A stretch of 64,000 nt of DNA from Mya arenaria (Eukaryota > Mollusca > Bivalvia > Myida > Myidae): the NCBI RefSeq assembly GCF_026914265.1, contig NC_069135.1, positions 37,461,946 to 37,525,945 of the forward strand. The letters are read 5' to 3'. The position numbers and the translations under genes were made by a program. The notes under the pieces were generated by a model, which worked only from the letters and a program-made list of their open reading frames with translations, was not told the origin of the DNA and searched no databases. This document shows positions 34,330 to 45,463 of the stretch, piece after piece; the first letter of the stretch is position 1; every line of letters starts with the position of its first letter.

Positions 34330-34670
34330 ACTCCATTCATTAATTCATTCATTTATTCATTCATTAATTCATTCATTCACTCATTCCATCATTCATTCCA
34401 TCATTTATTCATGAATTTATTTATTCATTAATTAAATAATTAATTAATTAATTAGTTAATTAATTAATTCATTAATTCATTCATTCATTCATTCATTCAT
34501 TCATTCATTCATTCATTCATTCATTCATTCATTCATTCATTCATTCATTCATTCATTCATTCATTCATTCATTCAGTTATACATTCATTTTTTCATTCGA
34601 ACGTTCGTTTGTTATTTTGTTATTTTGTTCGTTCGCTCGTTCGTTCGTTCATCCATTCATTCATTCATGC
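34330..34670. repeat. (TTCA)n microsatellite, right arm
   Basis: Complement of the run at 27780-28112, with an ATTA-rich interruption at about 34410-34470. Confidence 0.95.
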
Positions 34671-35439
34671 ATTCCTTCATGCATGTTTTCATTTATGCCC
34701 TAACTAAATTGTTAATCACGTCACCCTTTTGTTGTTGACAAGTAACTAATCAGTATAATTTATGGCTTTTCTAGTGTATAGGCCTTGAAGAAGGGTAACA
34801 TAAACATATGAATATTTATTTCGTATCGCTTATATATAAGTTCGTATAGCCGAATCACTTCAAAGTTATGATTTTTATGAAGTTTACCCTGTAAACGCAT
34901 CCATTCTGTTAAAAGGATTTGTATTATACTAAATAATGTTGTAATGAAGTTGTCAGTGCCTATTTACAAGCCGCGGCACAAATAAAGCGACGTTCTTGGA
35001 ATGCGCCATATGACGAATCTTTGACAGCTTCACATCACGTTCAATTTTCAATTAAAAGTTGTTAAAAGTCTAATGTAATACTTATGATAAAAACAAGAGG
35101 AATAGTACTAATAAGAACAAATATATTCTGCAAATGATTTTCTTTATAAGAAATGTAATTTAACACATAAGTATAATGGATAAAACATGATATAATAAAA
35201 CAGGTAAATAATGACTCATTACTACACCGGTACTACATAAGTTTCCCTGTCATTCAATTAACAAAACAGTTAACCTCTATCCTTTTTTAAAAAAAACAAT
35301 CGCTTAAGAGAAGCGGAAACGAAGATTATTGAACGCATGTCATACTGATACGTTTATTTCCTAATTTGCGACGTTCTTGAAATGCGCTAAATTACACGTT
35401 TGGCACAGGCGACGTCATTTGGTAATTTAAGCATTGGCA
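34671..35439. other. Palindrome-arm sequence with an extra insert
   Basis: Pairs with 27336-27775. About 400 bp (34800-35210) has no partner on the left and repeats short phrases of the neighbourhood. No gene. Confidence 0.45.
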
Positions 35440-35695
35440 GTGAAAGGGTTAAGCCAGAAAATGACCAGTACAGTTATCTGTTACTTAAGTTGATTTCTAA
35501 AAAAAATAAAGTCAAATTCAAATATATTTATTAGTATTTCTGAAATCAAAGTATTTTTTTTCTTCAATAAATTCAATAAAAAAATGACTTCTGGAAAAAT
35601 CCTTTTTATAACCTATGACTAAAGAGATTCTAAAATAAGGAAAGTGACTTAAGTTAGGAAGTGACTTAGGAAGATTTATGAATACCGCCCTAGGG
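35440..35695. mobile_element. MITE-like repeat (right arm partner of 27075-27335)
   Basis: Ends ATGAATACCGCCC and contains TGACTAAAGAGATTCTAAAA. It is the inverted partner of the left-arm element. Confidence 0.6.
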
Positions 35696-36049
35696 GTGAT
35701 ATTCATACTGGTCTTAAATAGATCTTAGAACGATGTAGCTAATCGGATTGCTCGGTTTAAATAACGGACATATACAGTGAATGAAGTCAATGATGTATGA
35801 CCATAAGATTGACTTAAAACGCATATTGAATACCATCGCATTCCTTTTTTCGTTCGAAAATTTATATTGTATGGCTAAAAGCGTTACTAACGCTTTAAGA
35901 ATTACAAATTTTCGGCATAAGACATCATTTTTTAACGTAAACAAGAAATGTGTAAATATATCTTTTGCCAGTAGTCTTTTAGTACCGTTGATCGGATATT
36001 AACGCAAGCATTGGTTCATTCCAGTACAAAAAATGACAAAACGGTCAAT
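35696..36049. other. Right-arm sequence without supported gene
   Basis: The first 80 bp pair with 26995-27070. The rest (about 35780-36040) has no partner on the left. The open frames on both strands at 35714-36002 overlap and neither has a recognisable motif. Confidence 0.35.
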
Positions 36050-39000
36050 CTCCTGTAATCATGAGTTTCCTCCTGAAATCACGAGTCCCTTCCTGATATC
36101 ATGTATCCCCTCCTGTAATCATGTGTCTCTTCCTGAAATCATGTGCCCCTCCTGAAATCATATGTATATTCCTGAAATCATGTGTCATTCCAGCACAAAA
36201 AAATATCAAAACGGTCAATCTGTGAGAGTAAAGCTTTAAAAAATATAATATATTTATAAAGTTAAAATAACATGAATGAAATTAAAGCTTGAATTTATCA
36301 AGAATCAATCTTGATAAAAATAAAATAATTATACATTGAAATGGTATAATCCAACATACTTCCTAAAATCATGTGTCTCTTCCTGAAATCATGTGTCCCT
36401 TCCTGAAATCATCTGTCTCTTCCTGAAATCATTTGTCTCTTCCTGAAATAATGAGTCCCCTACTTTAATCATGTGTCCCCTCCTGAAAGCATGTGTTCCT
36501 TCCTGAATAATGAGTCCCCTACTGAAATCATGTGTCCCCTAATGAAATCATGTGTCTCTTCCTGAAACTAATGTCCCCTCCTGAAATCATGTGTCCCCTC
36601 CTGAAATCATGTGTCTCTTCCTGAAAGCATGTGTCCCCTCCAGAAATCACGAGTCCCTTCTGATATCATGTATCCCCTCCTGTAATCATGTGTCTCTTCC
36701 TGAAATCATGTGCCCCTCCTGAAATCATATGTATATTCCTGAAATCATGTGTCATTCCAGCACAAAAAAATATCAAAACGGTCAATCTGTGAGAGTAAAG
36801 CTTTAAAATATATAATATATTTATAAAGTTAAAATAACATGAATGAAATTAAAGCTTGAATTTATCAAGAATCAATCTTGATAAAAATAAAATAATTATA
36901 CATTGAAATGGTATAATCCAACATACTTCCTAAAATCATGTGTCTCTTCCTGAAATCATGTGTCCCTTCCTGAAATCATCTGTCTCTTCCTGAAATCATT
37001 TGTCTCTTCCTGAAATAATGAGTCCCCTACTTTAATCATGTGTCCCCTCCTGAAAGCATGTGTCCCTTCCTGAATAATGAGTCCCCTACTGAAATCATGT
37101 GTACCTAATGAAATCATGTGTCTCTTCCTGAAACTAATGTCCCCTCCTGAAATCATGTGTCCCCTCCTGAAATCATGTGTCTCTTCCTGAAATCATGTGT
37201 CCCCTCCAGAAAGCATGTGTCTCTTCCTGAAATCATGTGTCCCCCCCTGAAATCATGTGTTTCTTCCTGAAATCATGTGTACACTCCAGAAAGCATGTGT
37301 CTCTTCCTGAAATCATGTGTCCCCTCCTGAAATCATGTGTCTCTTCCTGAAATCATGTGTCCCCTCCTGAAATCATGTGTCTCTTCCTGAAATCATGTGT
37401 CCCCTCCAGAAAGCATATGTCTCTTCTTGAAATCATGTGTCCTCTCCTTAAATCATGTGTCTCTTCTTGAAAACGTGTGCCCCCTCATTTAATCATGTGT
37501 CCATTCCTGAAAGCATGTGTCTTCTCCAAAAATCATTTCTCTATTCCTGAAATCAAGTGTTCCTTCCTGAAATCATGTACCATGTTTCCCTTTCTAAAAT
37601 CAAATGTTTCTTCCTAAAAGCATTTGTTACTTTCAAAAACTATGACTTCCCTCCTGTCATAATGTGTCCCTTCCTGAAATCATGTGTCCCCTCCTGTATT
37701 CATGTGTCCCCTCCTGAAAGCAGGTGTACCCTCCTGAAATCATGTTTTCTCTACTGAAATCCTGTGTCCCCTCCTGAAATAATGAGTCCCCTACTGAAAT
37801 CATGTGTCCCCTAATGAAATCATGTGTCTCTTCCTGAAATCTGAAGTCCCCTTCTGAAATCATGTGTCTCTTCCTGTATTCATGTGTCCCCTCCTGAAAT
37901 CATATGTTCTCTCCTGAAAACAGGTGTACCCTCCTGAAATCATGTTTCCTCTACTGAAATCCTGTGTCCCCTCCTGTAATCATGAGTTACCTCCTTAAAT
38001 CACGTGTCTCTTCCTGAAATCATGTATCCCCTCCTGAAATCATGTGTCTCTTCCTGAAATCATGTGTCCCCTCCAGAAAGCATATGTCTCTTCTTGAAAT
38101 CATGTGTCCTCTCCTGAAATCATGTGTCTCTTCTTGAAATCGTGTGCCCCCTCATTTAATCATGTGTCCATTCCTGAAAGCATGTGTCTTCTCCAAAAAT
38201 CATTTCTCTATTCCTGAAATCAAGTGTTCCTTCCTGAAATCATGTACCATGTTTCCCTTTCTAAAATCAAATGTTTCTTCCCAAAAGCATTTGTTACTTT
38301 CGAAAACTATGAATTCCCTCCTGTCATAATATGTCCCTTCCTGAAATCATGTGTCCGCACCTGTATTCATGTGTCCCCTCCTGAAATCATATGTTCTCTC
38401 CTGAAAACAGTTGTACCCTCCTGAAATCATGTTTCCTCTACTAAAAATCCTGTGTCCCCTCCTGTAATCATGATTTCCCTTCTGAAATCACGTGTCCCTT
38501 CCTGAAATCATGTATCCCCTCCTATAATCATGTGTCTCTTTCTGAAATCATGTGCCCCTCCTGAAATCATATGTCTATTCCTGAAATCATGTGTCCCCTC
38601 CTAAAATCATTTGTCCCTTCCTGAAACCATGAGTTCACTTCTGAAATCACGTGTCCTCTCCTGAAATCATGTGTCTCTTCCTGAAACCACGTGTCCCCTC
38701 CTGAAATCACATCTGTCCATTCCTGATATCATAAGTTTCCTCCTGAAATCATGTATCCTCTCCTAAAAGTATGTGTCTTTTCCTGAAATCATGTGTCCCC
38801 TACTGAAATCATGTGTCTCTTCCTGAAGTCAGGTGTCTCCTCCTGAAATCATATGTCACCTCCTGAAATCATGTGTCTCTTCCTGAAATCATGTGTCCCC
38901 TCCAGAAAGCATGTGTCTCCCCCTGAAATCATGTGTCCTCTCCTGAAATAATGTGTCTCTTCTTGAAAACGTGTGCCCCCTCATGTAATCATGTGTCCAT

Positions 39001-40350
39001 TCCTGAAAGCATGTGTCTTCTCCTAAAATCATTTTTCTATTCCTGAAATCAAGTGTTCCTTCCTGAAATCATGTCCCATGTGTCCCTTTCTAAAATCAAA
39101 TGTTTCTTCCTAAAAGCATTTGTACCTTTCAAAAACTATGACTTTCCTCCTGTCATAATGTGTCCCTTCCTGAAATCAAATGTCCCCTCCTGTAATCATG
39201 TGTCCCCTCCTGAAATCATATGTCCTCTCCTTAAAGCATGTGTCCCCTCCTGAAAGAATGTGTCCTCTCCTGCAATCATGTATCCCCTCCAGTAATCATG
39301 AGTTCCCTCCTGAAATCACGTGTCCCTTCCTGAGATAATGTGTCCCCTCCTGTAATCATGTGTCTCTTCCTAAAATCATGTGCCCCTCCTGAAATCATAT
39401 GTCTCTTCCTGAAGTCCCGTGTCCTCTCCTGAAATCATGTATCTCTTCCTGAAACCACGTGTCCCCTCCTGAAATCATCTGTCCCTTCCTGATATCATAA
39501 GTTTCCTCCTGAAATCATGTTTCCTCTCCTAAAAGTATGTGCCTCTTCCAGAAATCATGTGTCCCCTACCGAAATCATGTGTCTCTTCCTGAAATCATGT
39601 TTCTCCTTCTGAAATCATGTGTCCCTTCCTGAAATCATGTGTCCCCTCATAAAGTCATTGTTCTTTGTCTGAAATTAAGTGTTCCTTTCTGAAAAAATGT
39701 CCCATGTGTCCCTTTCTAAAATCAAGTGTTTCTTCCTAAAAGCATTTGTTACTTTTAGAAACTATGACTTCCCTCCTGTCATAATGCTTCCCTTACTGAA
39801 AGCATGTGCCCTTTCCTGAAAGCATGTGTCCCTTCTTGAAATCATGTGTCTGTTTCTGAAAGCAGGTATCTTTTTCTGAAAGCATGTGTCCCCTCCTGAA
39901 ATCATGTGTCTCTTCCTAAAATCTTGTTTCTGTTTCTAAAATCATCTGTCTCTTCCTGAAATTATGTGTACGTTTCTGTAATCATCTGTCTTTTCCTGAA
40001 ATCATGTGTCCGTTTCTAAAATCATGTGTCTTTTCCTGAAATCATCTTTCTTTTTCTGAAATTAATTGTCTCTTCCTGAAATTAGGTGTCCCTTCCTGAA
40101 ATCATATGTCCTCTCCTGAAATCATGTGTCCCTCCGCGAAATCATGTCTCTTTACCTTGAACCATATGTCCTTTCCTGAAATAATATATCCCTTCCTGAA
40201 AGCAGGTGTCCCTTCCTGAAAGCATGTGCCCCTTCCTGAAAGCAAATATTTCTTCCTGAAATCAGGTGTCCTTCAATAAACTATTATTCCCCTATTGAAT
40301 AAGATTTATCTTACTAAAATCATCTGTCCCTCTCTGAAATCAGGTCTCCC
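36050..40350. repeat. 20-bp minisatellite array, unit 3
   Basis: About 200 copies of ATCATGTGTCCCCTCCTGAA-type units, the longest of the three arrays. It is interrupted at 36195-36360 and 36760-36925 by a duplicated non-array stretch (CAATCTGTGAGAGTAAAGCT to ATAATCCAACATACTTCC) at a spacing of 567 bp. The variant block CTAAAATCAAATGTTTCTTC recurs near 37.59, 38.26, 39.09 and 39.72 kb, showing segmental amplification. Confidence 0.93.
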
Positions 40351-40531
40351 TACCTGATATCACGGCCAGGAAACCGCGTTTTATGTAGGTATCATTTCAA
40401 GTGAAGCTTTACAGTGTATAGAAAGAATTATATATAAGCATAAGACGTATCAAACATAATATTACAACTAAGCATTTTGGATGTTAAAAAATAATTATAA
40501 ATTATAGAAACACTGGCCAGCTTCTGTTTTA

Positions 40532-40765
40532 GGTTGTTCGGTTAGCGCAGTGGTTAGCCTATGTTAGCCTTTCTCAACCGGAGCGACCTGGGCTCGATTC
40601 TCGGCCTGGGCGCATGTCAGTTTAGCATGTGGTCACAAAGCCGGACAAGTAGGTTTCCTCCGAGTAAGCCGGTATCCCCCACAACACAAGACCACACCCT
40701 CGTGTAACACTGTGCCAACGAGAATGATAAATATAATGTTGTAATATGTTAAAATTAAATTAAGC
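40532..40765 (+). mobile_element. tRNA-derived SINE, unit 3
   Basis: Box A region GTTCGGTTAGCGCAGTGGTT and box B GGGCTCGATTCTCGGCC, followed by the family body. It sits between the 20-bp and 44-bp arrays, as in units 1 and 2. Confidence 0.82.
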
Positions 40766-40779
40766 TTGTGGACGGTTTC

Positions 40780-41150
40780 AGCTGAAGTAAATAAAAAAAA
40801 CATAACTAATAACAAGAAGCTGTAAGTAAACTCTACATAATTTAACAATAAATTATCTATCTTCAATAAAGGAATAATTTCTTGTAAGTTGTTCAATTAC
40901 TTTTCGCTTTAAATAAACACTACACTTTCTTAAAAAATAAAAGAATGATCCATCTTCAGTAAAGGAAAAGTTTCACTTTTAACAACACTATTATTCTAAA
41001 CATATTATGTTTGTAACTGTCATATCTTGATGTTTGAGTTCTCACCATTTTACTTGTTTTGTTTAACAAAACTACTTGCGTGGTTCATACTGGACTGAGA
41101 TGCACCTACCATTCAAGTGTATCAGCAGTCGCAGTCCAGCTGAAACTGAC
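40780..41150. other. Duplicated flank, no gene seen
   Basis: Counterpart of 6776-7185 and of 24111-24540 inverted. No coding frame is supported. Confidence 0.5.
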
Positions 41151-41925
41151 GATTTTATATGTGGGATGAAAGTCTCAATCTAACCGAGACTGTCAATGTA
41201 ACACGTGAGATATAAGTCCCATTCAAACGGAGACTGTAGATGATAACCGTGGGATGTAAGTCCTAGTGTAACGGAGACTGGCGATGTAACACGTGAGATG
41301 TAAGTCCTAGGGTAACGGAGTCTGTAGATGATATACGTGGGATGTAAGTCCTAGTGCAACGGAGACTGTAGATGTAACATGTGAGATGTAAGTCATAGTG
41401 CAACGGAGACTGGCGATGTAACACGTGAGATGTAAGTCCCAGTGCAACGGAGACTGGCGATGTAACACGTGAGATGTAAGTCCCAGTCAAACGGAGACTG
41501 TCGATGTAACACGTGAAATGAAATGTTAGTCCCAGTCGAACGGAGACTGGCGATGTAACACGTGAGATGTTAGTCCCAGTCCAAAGGAGACTGTCGATGT
41601 AACACGTGAAATGTAAGTCCTAGTGTAACGGAGTCTGTAGATGATAACCGTGGGATGTAAGTCCCAGTGCAACGGAGACTGTCGATGTAACACGTGAAAT
41701 GAAATGTTAGTCCCAGTCGAACGGAGACTGGCGATGTAACACGTGAAATGTAAGTCCCAGTCCAACGGAGACTGGCGATGTAACACGTGAGATGTCAGTC
41801 TAAATATTACCAAAACTTTCGATGTTATATGTGAGATGTAAGTGTCAATCTAACCTTGTCTGCCGATGTTTTACGTGAAATGTAAGTCTCAATCTAACCG
41901 AGACTGTCGATGTTATACGTGGTAT
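41151..41925. repeat. 44-bp minisatellite, unit 3
   Basis: About 17 copies (GAGACTGTCGATGTAACACG, TGAGATGTAAGTCCCAGTCC). Most carry CACGTG. It is mirror partner of the array at 22800-24110 but shorter. Confidence 0.92.
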
Positions 41926-42442
41926 GTATGTTGTGCTTTTGGTTTGTGTTCTTGAGAATATGTCCTTCGAAATTAATTTCAGTATACGTTTGAAATTTAG
42001 TATGCATTTTTCAAAAGATGATTTTCTGATCGTTCACGTGAACCATATCTCTGACATTCAATAAAGAGATTGTTTTATTATTTTTTATTGCAATTCACCT
42101 ATGTGTATATTATGCAAGTAAATCTTCATTATATTTAAATTGAATAAGTCAATATGACGGTGTTATATATAAATACACGAACATTGAACAGTCTACATTC
42201 ATCAAATAGAACATATACATATATATAATATTTCACATAGTTTGTGGGATATAAATTGTCCAAAATATGATAAAATATAAGTATTCACAAGATGCTTTTG
42301 GATTCATATCATATTACTTATACCATGCGGTCTAAACAAAACAATTATATACATGTTTGACAATACTACAATATACTTTGCAACAACAATAAGGAAGATC
42401 CCAAGTCGATAGTACCAAATGCAACATTGAACGTTTTGAGTT
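41926..42442. other. 3' flank of gene copy 3
   Basis: Aligns with the 3' flank of copy 1 (7391-7849), including the AATAAA signals on the minus strand at 42074 and 42084. No gene. Confidence 0.6.
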
Positions 42443-43570
42443 TTAATTTAACTTGATAACAAGAGGAGTGTTTTTATATCCACCAACAATCATAGATGAA
42501 GTTCGGCTGCTGAAAAATAGATCGTATAGTTCGTTTTCTCTGCTTGCCAGGGTGGCCAACTTTTTCTTCCCGTCTTTGTCAACCTGCAGCACTGTGTTGG
42601 AGCCACAGCAGCAGACGAACACGTGTCCAGCAGATGTCACGTGTACTCCGTTAGGATGTTTCATGTCAGGGTCAGTGAGTAAGGCAAGCTTGTTGCCCTT
42701 GTTGTCCAGGGTGATCAGTTGGTGTTGACTGAAATTTATGATGAAGATTGTCTTCCCGTCGTTACTGATGGCACATTTCCACACCGTCCTATACCCAAAC
42801 GTGTCCTCGTACAGCATCTTCACCTTCTTTCCCGACATCGTGTAGACGTACAGTGCGTTATTGGAGGAGATGTAAAGCTGGCCGCCATAGTGAGTTGCGG
42901 AAAAACATAAATGCGTGAAGCTTAACGTCCTCCTAGTAACGAAGTTCCCTTTCGTAGCATTAATGAAATAAAGTCAACACTGAAGACGTGGTTTGGACCG
43001 AAAAGGGGACCTTCTCGCTGTTTGGTCGTAACAGTTTGTTCTTCAATCGCTCCAAACGTCTTTATTGAAGATAAAAGTTCTTCGATAAGGTTATTGGCTT
43101 GAAATGTTACATTGTAACACTCAATGGTGGATATGCCACGAAGATGATCGTTTGCTTGTGAAATCATATCCTGGCTCTTTCTGTACGCAATATATGATTT
43201 TGACTCGCTTGATTTTGATTTTGTTTGAAAAGCGGCAATCATGTTTTGCAGTTCAATAGTCATTTTATCACAAGTTTCGATATCTTTCTTTATATTTTTT
43301 TCAAGTTCACCTATTATTCCGTCCAAGTCCTGTAAAGTTGCCTTCTCAATCTTGTCAAGGATTTCGTTGATCTTTTTACGAATGGTTTTTAATTCATCAG
43401 AAATGGTTGCCCGCGTCTTTTTCAGAGATGTCGTATTCTTCATTCTTGCTTCTTTCATCAGCTCGAATTGCTTTTCAAGTTCAGCTATCTTCTTTGGAAT
43501 TTGTTGAAACTCAGTATTTCTCTGAATACCTTTTGCTACATCTGGAATGGGATGGATTTTGGAACATTGT

Positions 43571-44204
43571 CTGAAACATAAAAGTTGTGAAACAGTTGTT
43601 ATCAGTTCTGCATAAACTGAATATGACCTTGCTTACATCGGACAATGTTTAAGAAAATGATTTAAATTTGACGCAATTACGTATAGATAAGTTACCGTTT
43701 TGTGTTTTAAAGGCGCACAGCATAGGTGGATGCAAAAAATGATTTTCTTTTAATTTTTAATTAACTATTATGGTTCATTAATTTGACTTGATTGATCAAA
43801 ACCGAAAAAAACTGATTTGTGTACAGATTCAGTGATTGTTAACTGGGGAATTTGCGGCCACGTAGCTATTAATTGAAATCACCATTTGTATGTTGAAAGA
43901 CTAATATTTTTGTAAAATGTACACAATAATAAGCCTTTTTTTGTTTTAATCATGAACAGTCGAATAAGTTAAAAATAATAATATATAAAAACAATAAAAT
44001 ATTTTCATAACCCTATGTTGTGCACCTTTAAAATTATTGAAGTTTTCTTCCTTCAAACCTGTGGTCCAGGGCGGCACACGAATAACAGCAAAGGCTCATA
44101 ATAAAGGTTGACGCGAAAAATGCGATAATTAGTAATAATAATAATAATAAAATTTTGCATGAACCTATGTTGTGCACCTTAACCTTGTCATATTTCCAAC
44201 ATAC
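43571..44204 (-). other. Intron of gene copy 3
   Basis: 634 bp with GT/AG ends. Contains one unit of the future 59-bp repeat (43672-43735), a MITE (43714-44033), a duplicated exon end (44045-44095) and a reduced second MITE (about 44096-44185). This looks closest to the unexpanded state. Confidence 0.7.
43714..44033. mobile_element. Intronic MITE (copy 3)
   Basis: Ends TTAAAGGCGCACAGCATAGG and CCTATGTTGTGCACCTTTAA are inverted repeats. Interior GCGGCCACGTAGCTATTAAT. Orthologue of MITE B of copy 2. Confidence 0.75.
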
Positions 44205-44539
44205 CTGTGGTCCACAGCGACACACACAGGACAACACAACTGGTCATGGTCACCGCATACCAGCTTCAGTGCCTCCCCCGGGTGCATCCCGCATCTCTCC
44301 AGGGCGTCCACCACTCCTGGGGCAGCCTCCCATTTCTTCACGTCCTTCCGGCCGAGCACCGCGTGCTTCTTATATAATACGTTATGTTTTGAAACACAGT
44401 TTTGGCAGTAATATATTGTGCATTTAGTACAATAATGGTGAGCTTCGGTGTTAAATCCGTTCTCTTCACACGGAGAGCAAGAAAAATCATGGATGAAATC
44501 ACCGCCCCTCTGAATGGATGAATCAAAATTAGAAGCCAT

Positions 44540-44800
44540 TTCATACATAGATTTTAAAAATGACTCACAAACTATCTTAGACAGTCATTTTCTGTTTATT
44601 TTGTAACTAGGAAGTAAATTGTTTTGTACTCCGTTGATACAAGAAAACCAACAGATCGATCAATTTCAAACTGATATTTAACACGATATCTTAAAGTTAA
44701 GCACTGTTACGACCTTGCTTATTAAAAATCCTTCTATTTTCACATATAACCATATTTTTAAACATGTAGAGATGTATTCCCGTATCAACTTTAAAAGAAA
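44540..44800. promoter_or_regulatory. 5' flank of gene copy 3
   Basis: Similar to 10400-10650 upstream of copy 1 (ATGACTCACAAACTA, GTCATTTTCTGTTTATTTTG). Promoter position inferred only. Confidence 0.35.
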
Positions 44801-44814
44801 TAAAATATTGTCAG

Positions 44815-45335
44815 TTGGCAGGCATTCGTAAATCTGGAGTGCGTAACAAAATAGGTTTATCCCGAGCTTACCATAGACTGCCGAATAGTCACAATGGCAT
44901 TTCCGTTGCTCAATCGTTACACTCGGCCTTCTCCGGCAAGCTTCAATTCAATTGGATAATGGCCGAGGTGTTCCGATTGATTCCGAGCTCATTCGGAGCT
45001 CCTCGGCCGTTTTTATCGAAAACTACCTCGGATGTATATGTTAACCTTTGTCAGAAATCTGTAAATAAAACACGTACTAATTTTAATCCGGCAGTTAAAC
45101 TTGATGACACTACTCTTGGGAGTCTAAATCATTTATGCAATAAAATTCTTCATTGGCAATTTATTAAAATTTAGTAATACAAAATTCAAGTTAAAACTCT
45201 ATAATATTTTAATACTATTATTTAATTTTTTACGAACTACTTATACTGATGTAACGGCATACATTCGATGTTGTTTTCTATGGACAATGGCCGAGGTGTT
45301 CTGAGGGGAGCTTGCCGTGTAGATTGGGTCACACA
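44815..45335. repeat. CCTCGG-family repeats (two copies)
   Basis: About 44955-45045 and 45255-45330 carry GGCCGAGGTGTTCCGATTGA, GAGCTCCTCGGCCGTTTTTA and ACCTCGGATGTATATG. The 119-codon plus-strand frame reads through the first and is not supported as a gene. Confidence 0.6.
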
Positions 45336-45463
45336 ACACTAAATAATTTTCATATGTATTATATCGTGAATTGGCCGATTTGCAAGACAAATGGCAGGTG
45401 TAGTTCCACTTACCACTTGTGTTAAAATCATTAACAACACTAATACATCAATTAACAACGAAA

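Larger units (their letters stand above)
42443..44539 (-). pseudogene. TRIM-like B-box/coiled-coil/NHL gene, copy 3, broken (exons 44539-44205 and 43570-42443)
   Basis: Exon 1 is 335 nt with a good donor (CACAG/GTAT) and encodes both zinc-finger regions; Cys13 of copies 1 and 2 is Gly here. Exon 2 begins after TTTCAG and is open through the coiled coil to FSV. There 247 bp present in copy 1 (8392-8638) are missing, and the join at about 42974 shifts the frame, which ends after about 17 foreign residues. The first two propeller blades are lost. The remainder (42838-42443, MSGKKVKMLYED to VIKLN) is still open, with a further small loss near ASRENELYDLFF. A truncated B-box/coiled-coil protein without propeller could still be made, and such short TRIMs might interfere with full-length ones; that is speculation. 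An upstream Met at 44548 is also in frame. Confidence 0.85.

Noticed and set aside
18405..44540. Inverted repeat as a simple assembly artefact of two haplotypes
   Set aside because: The arms differ by many substitutions, indels, array lengths and a gene-breaking deletion, and the mosaic copy 3 argues for long coexistence. It cannot be wholly excluded without long reads.
44815..45174. 119-codon plus-strand frame upstream of copy 3
   Set aside because: It runs through a dispersed CCTCGG repeat also found in at least five other places; no domain.
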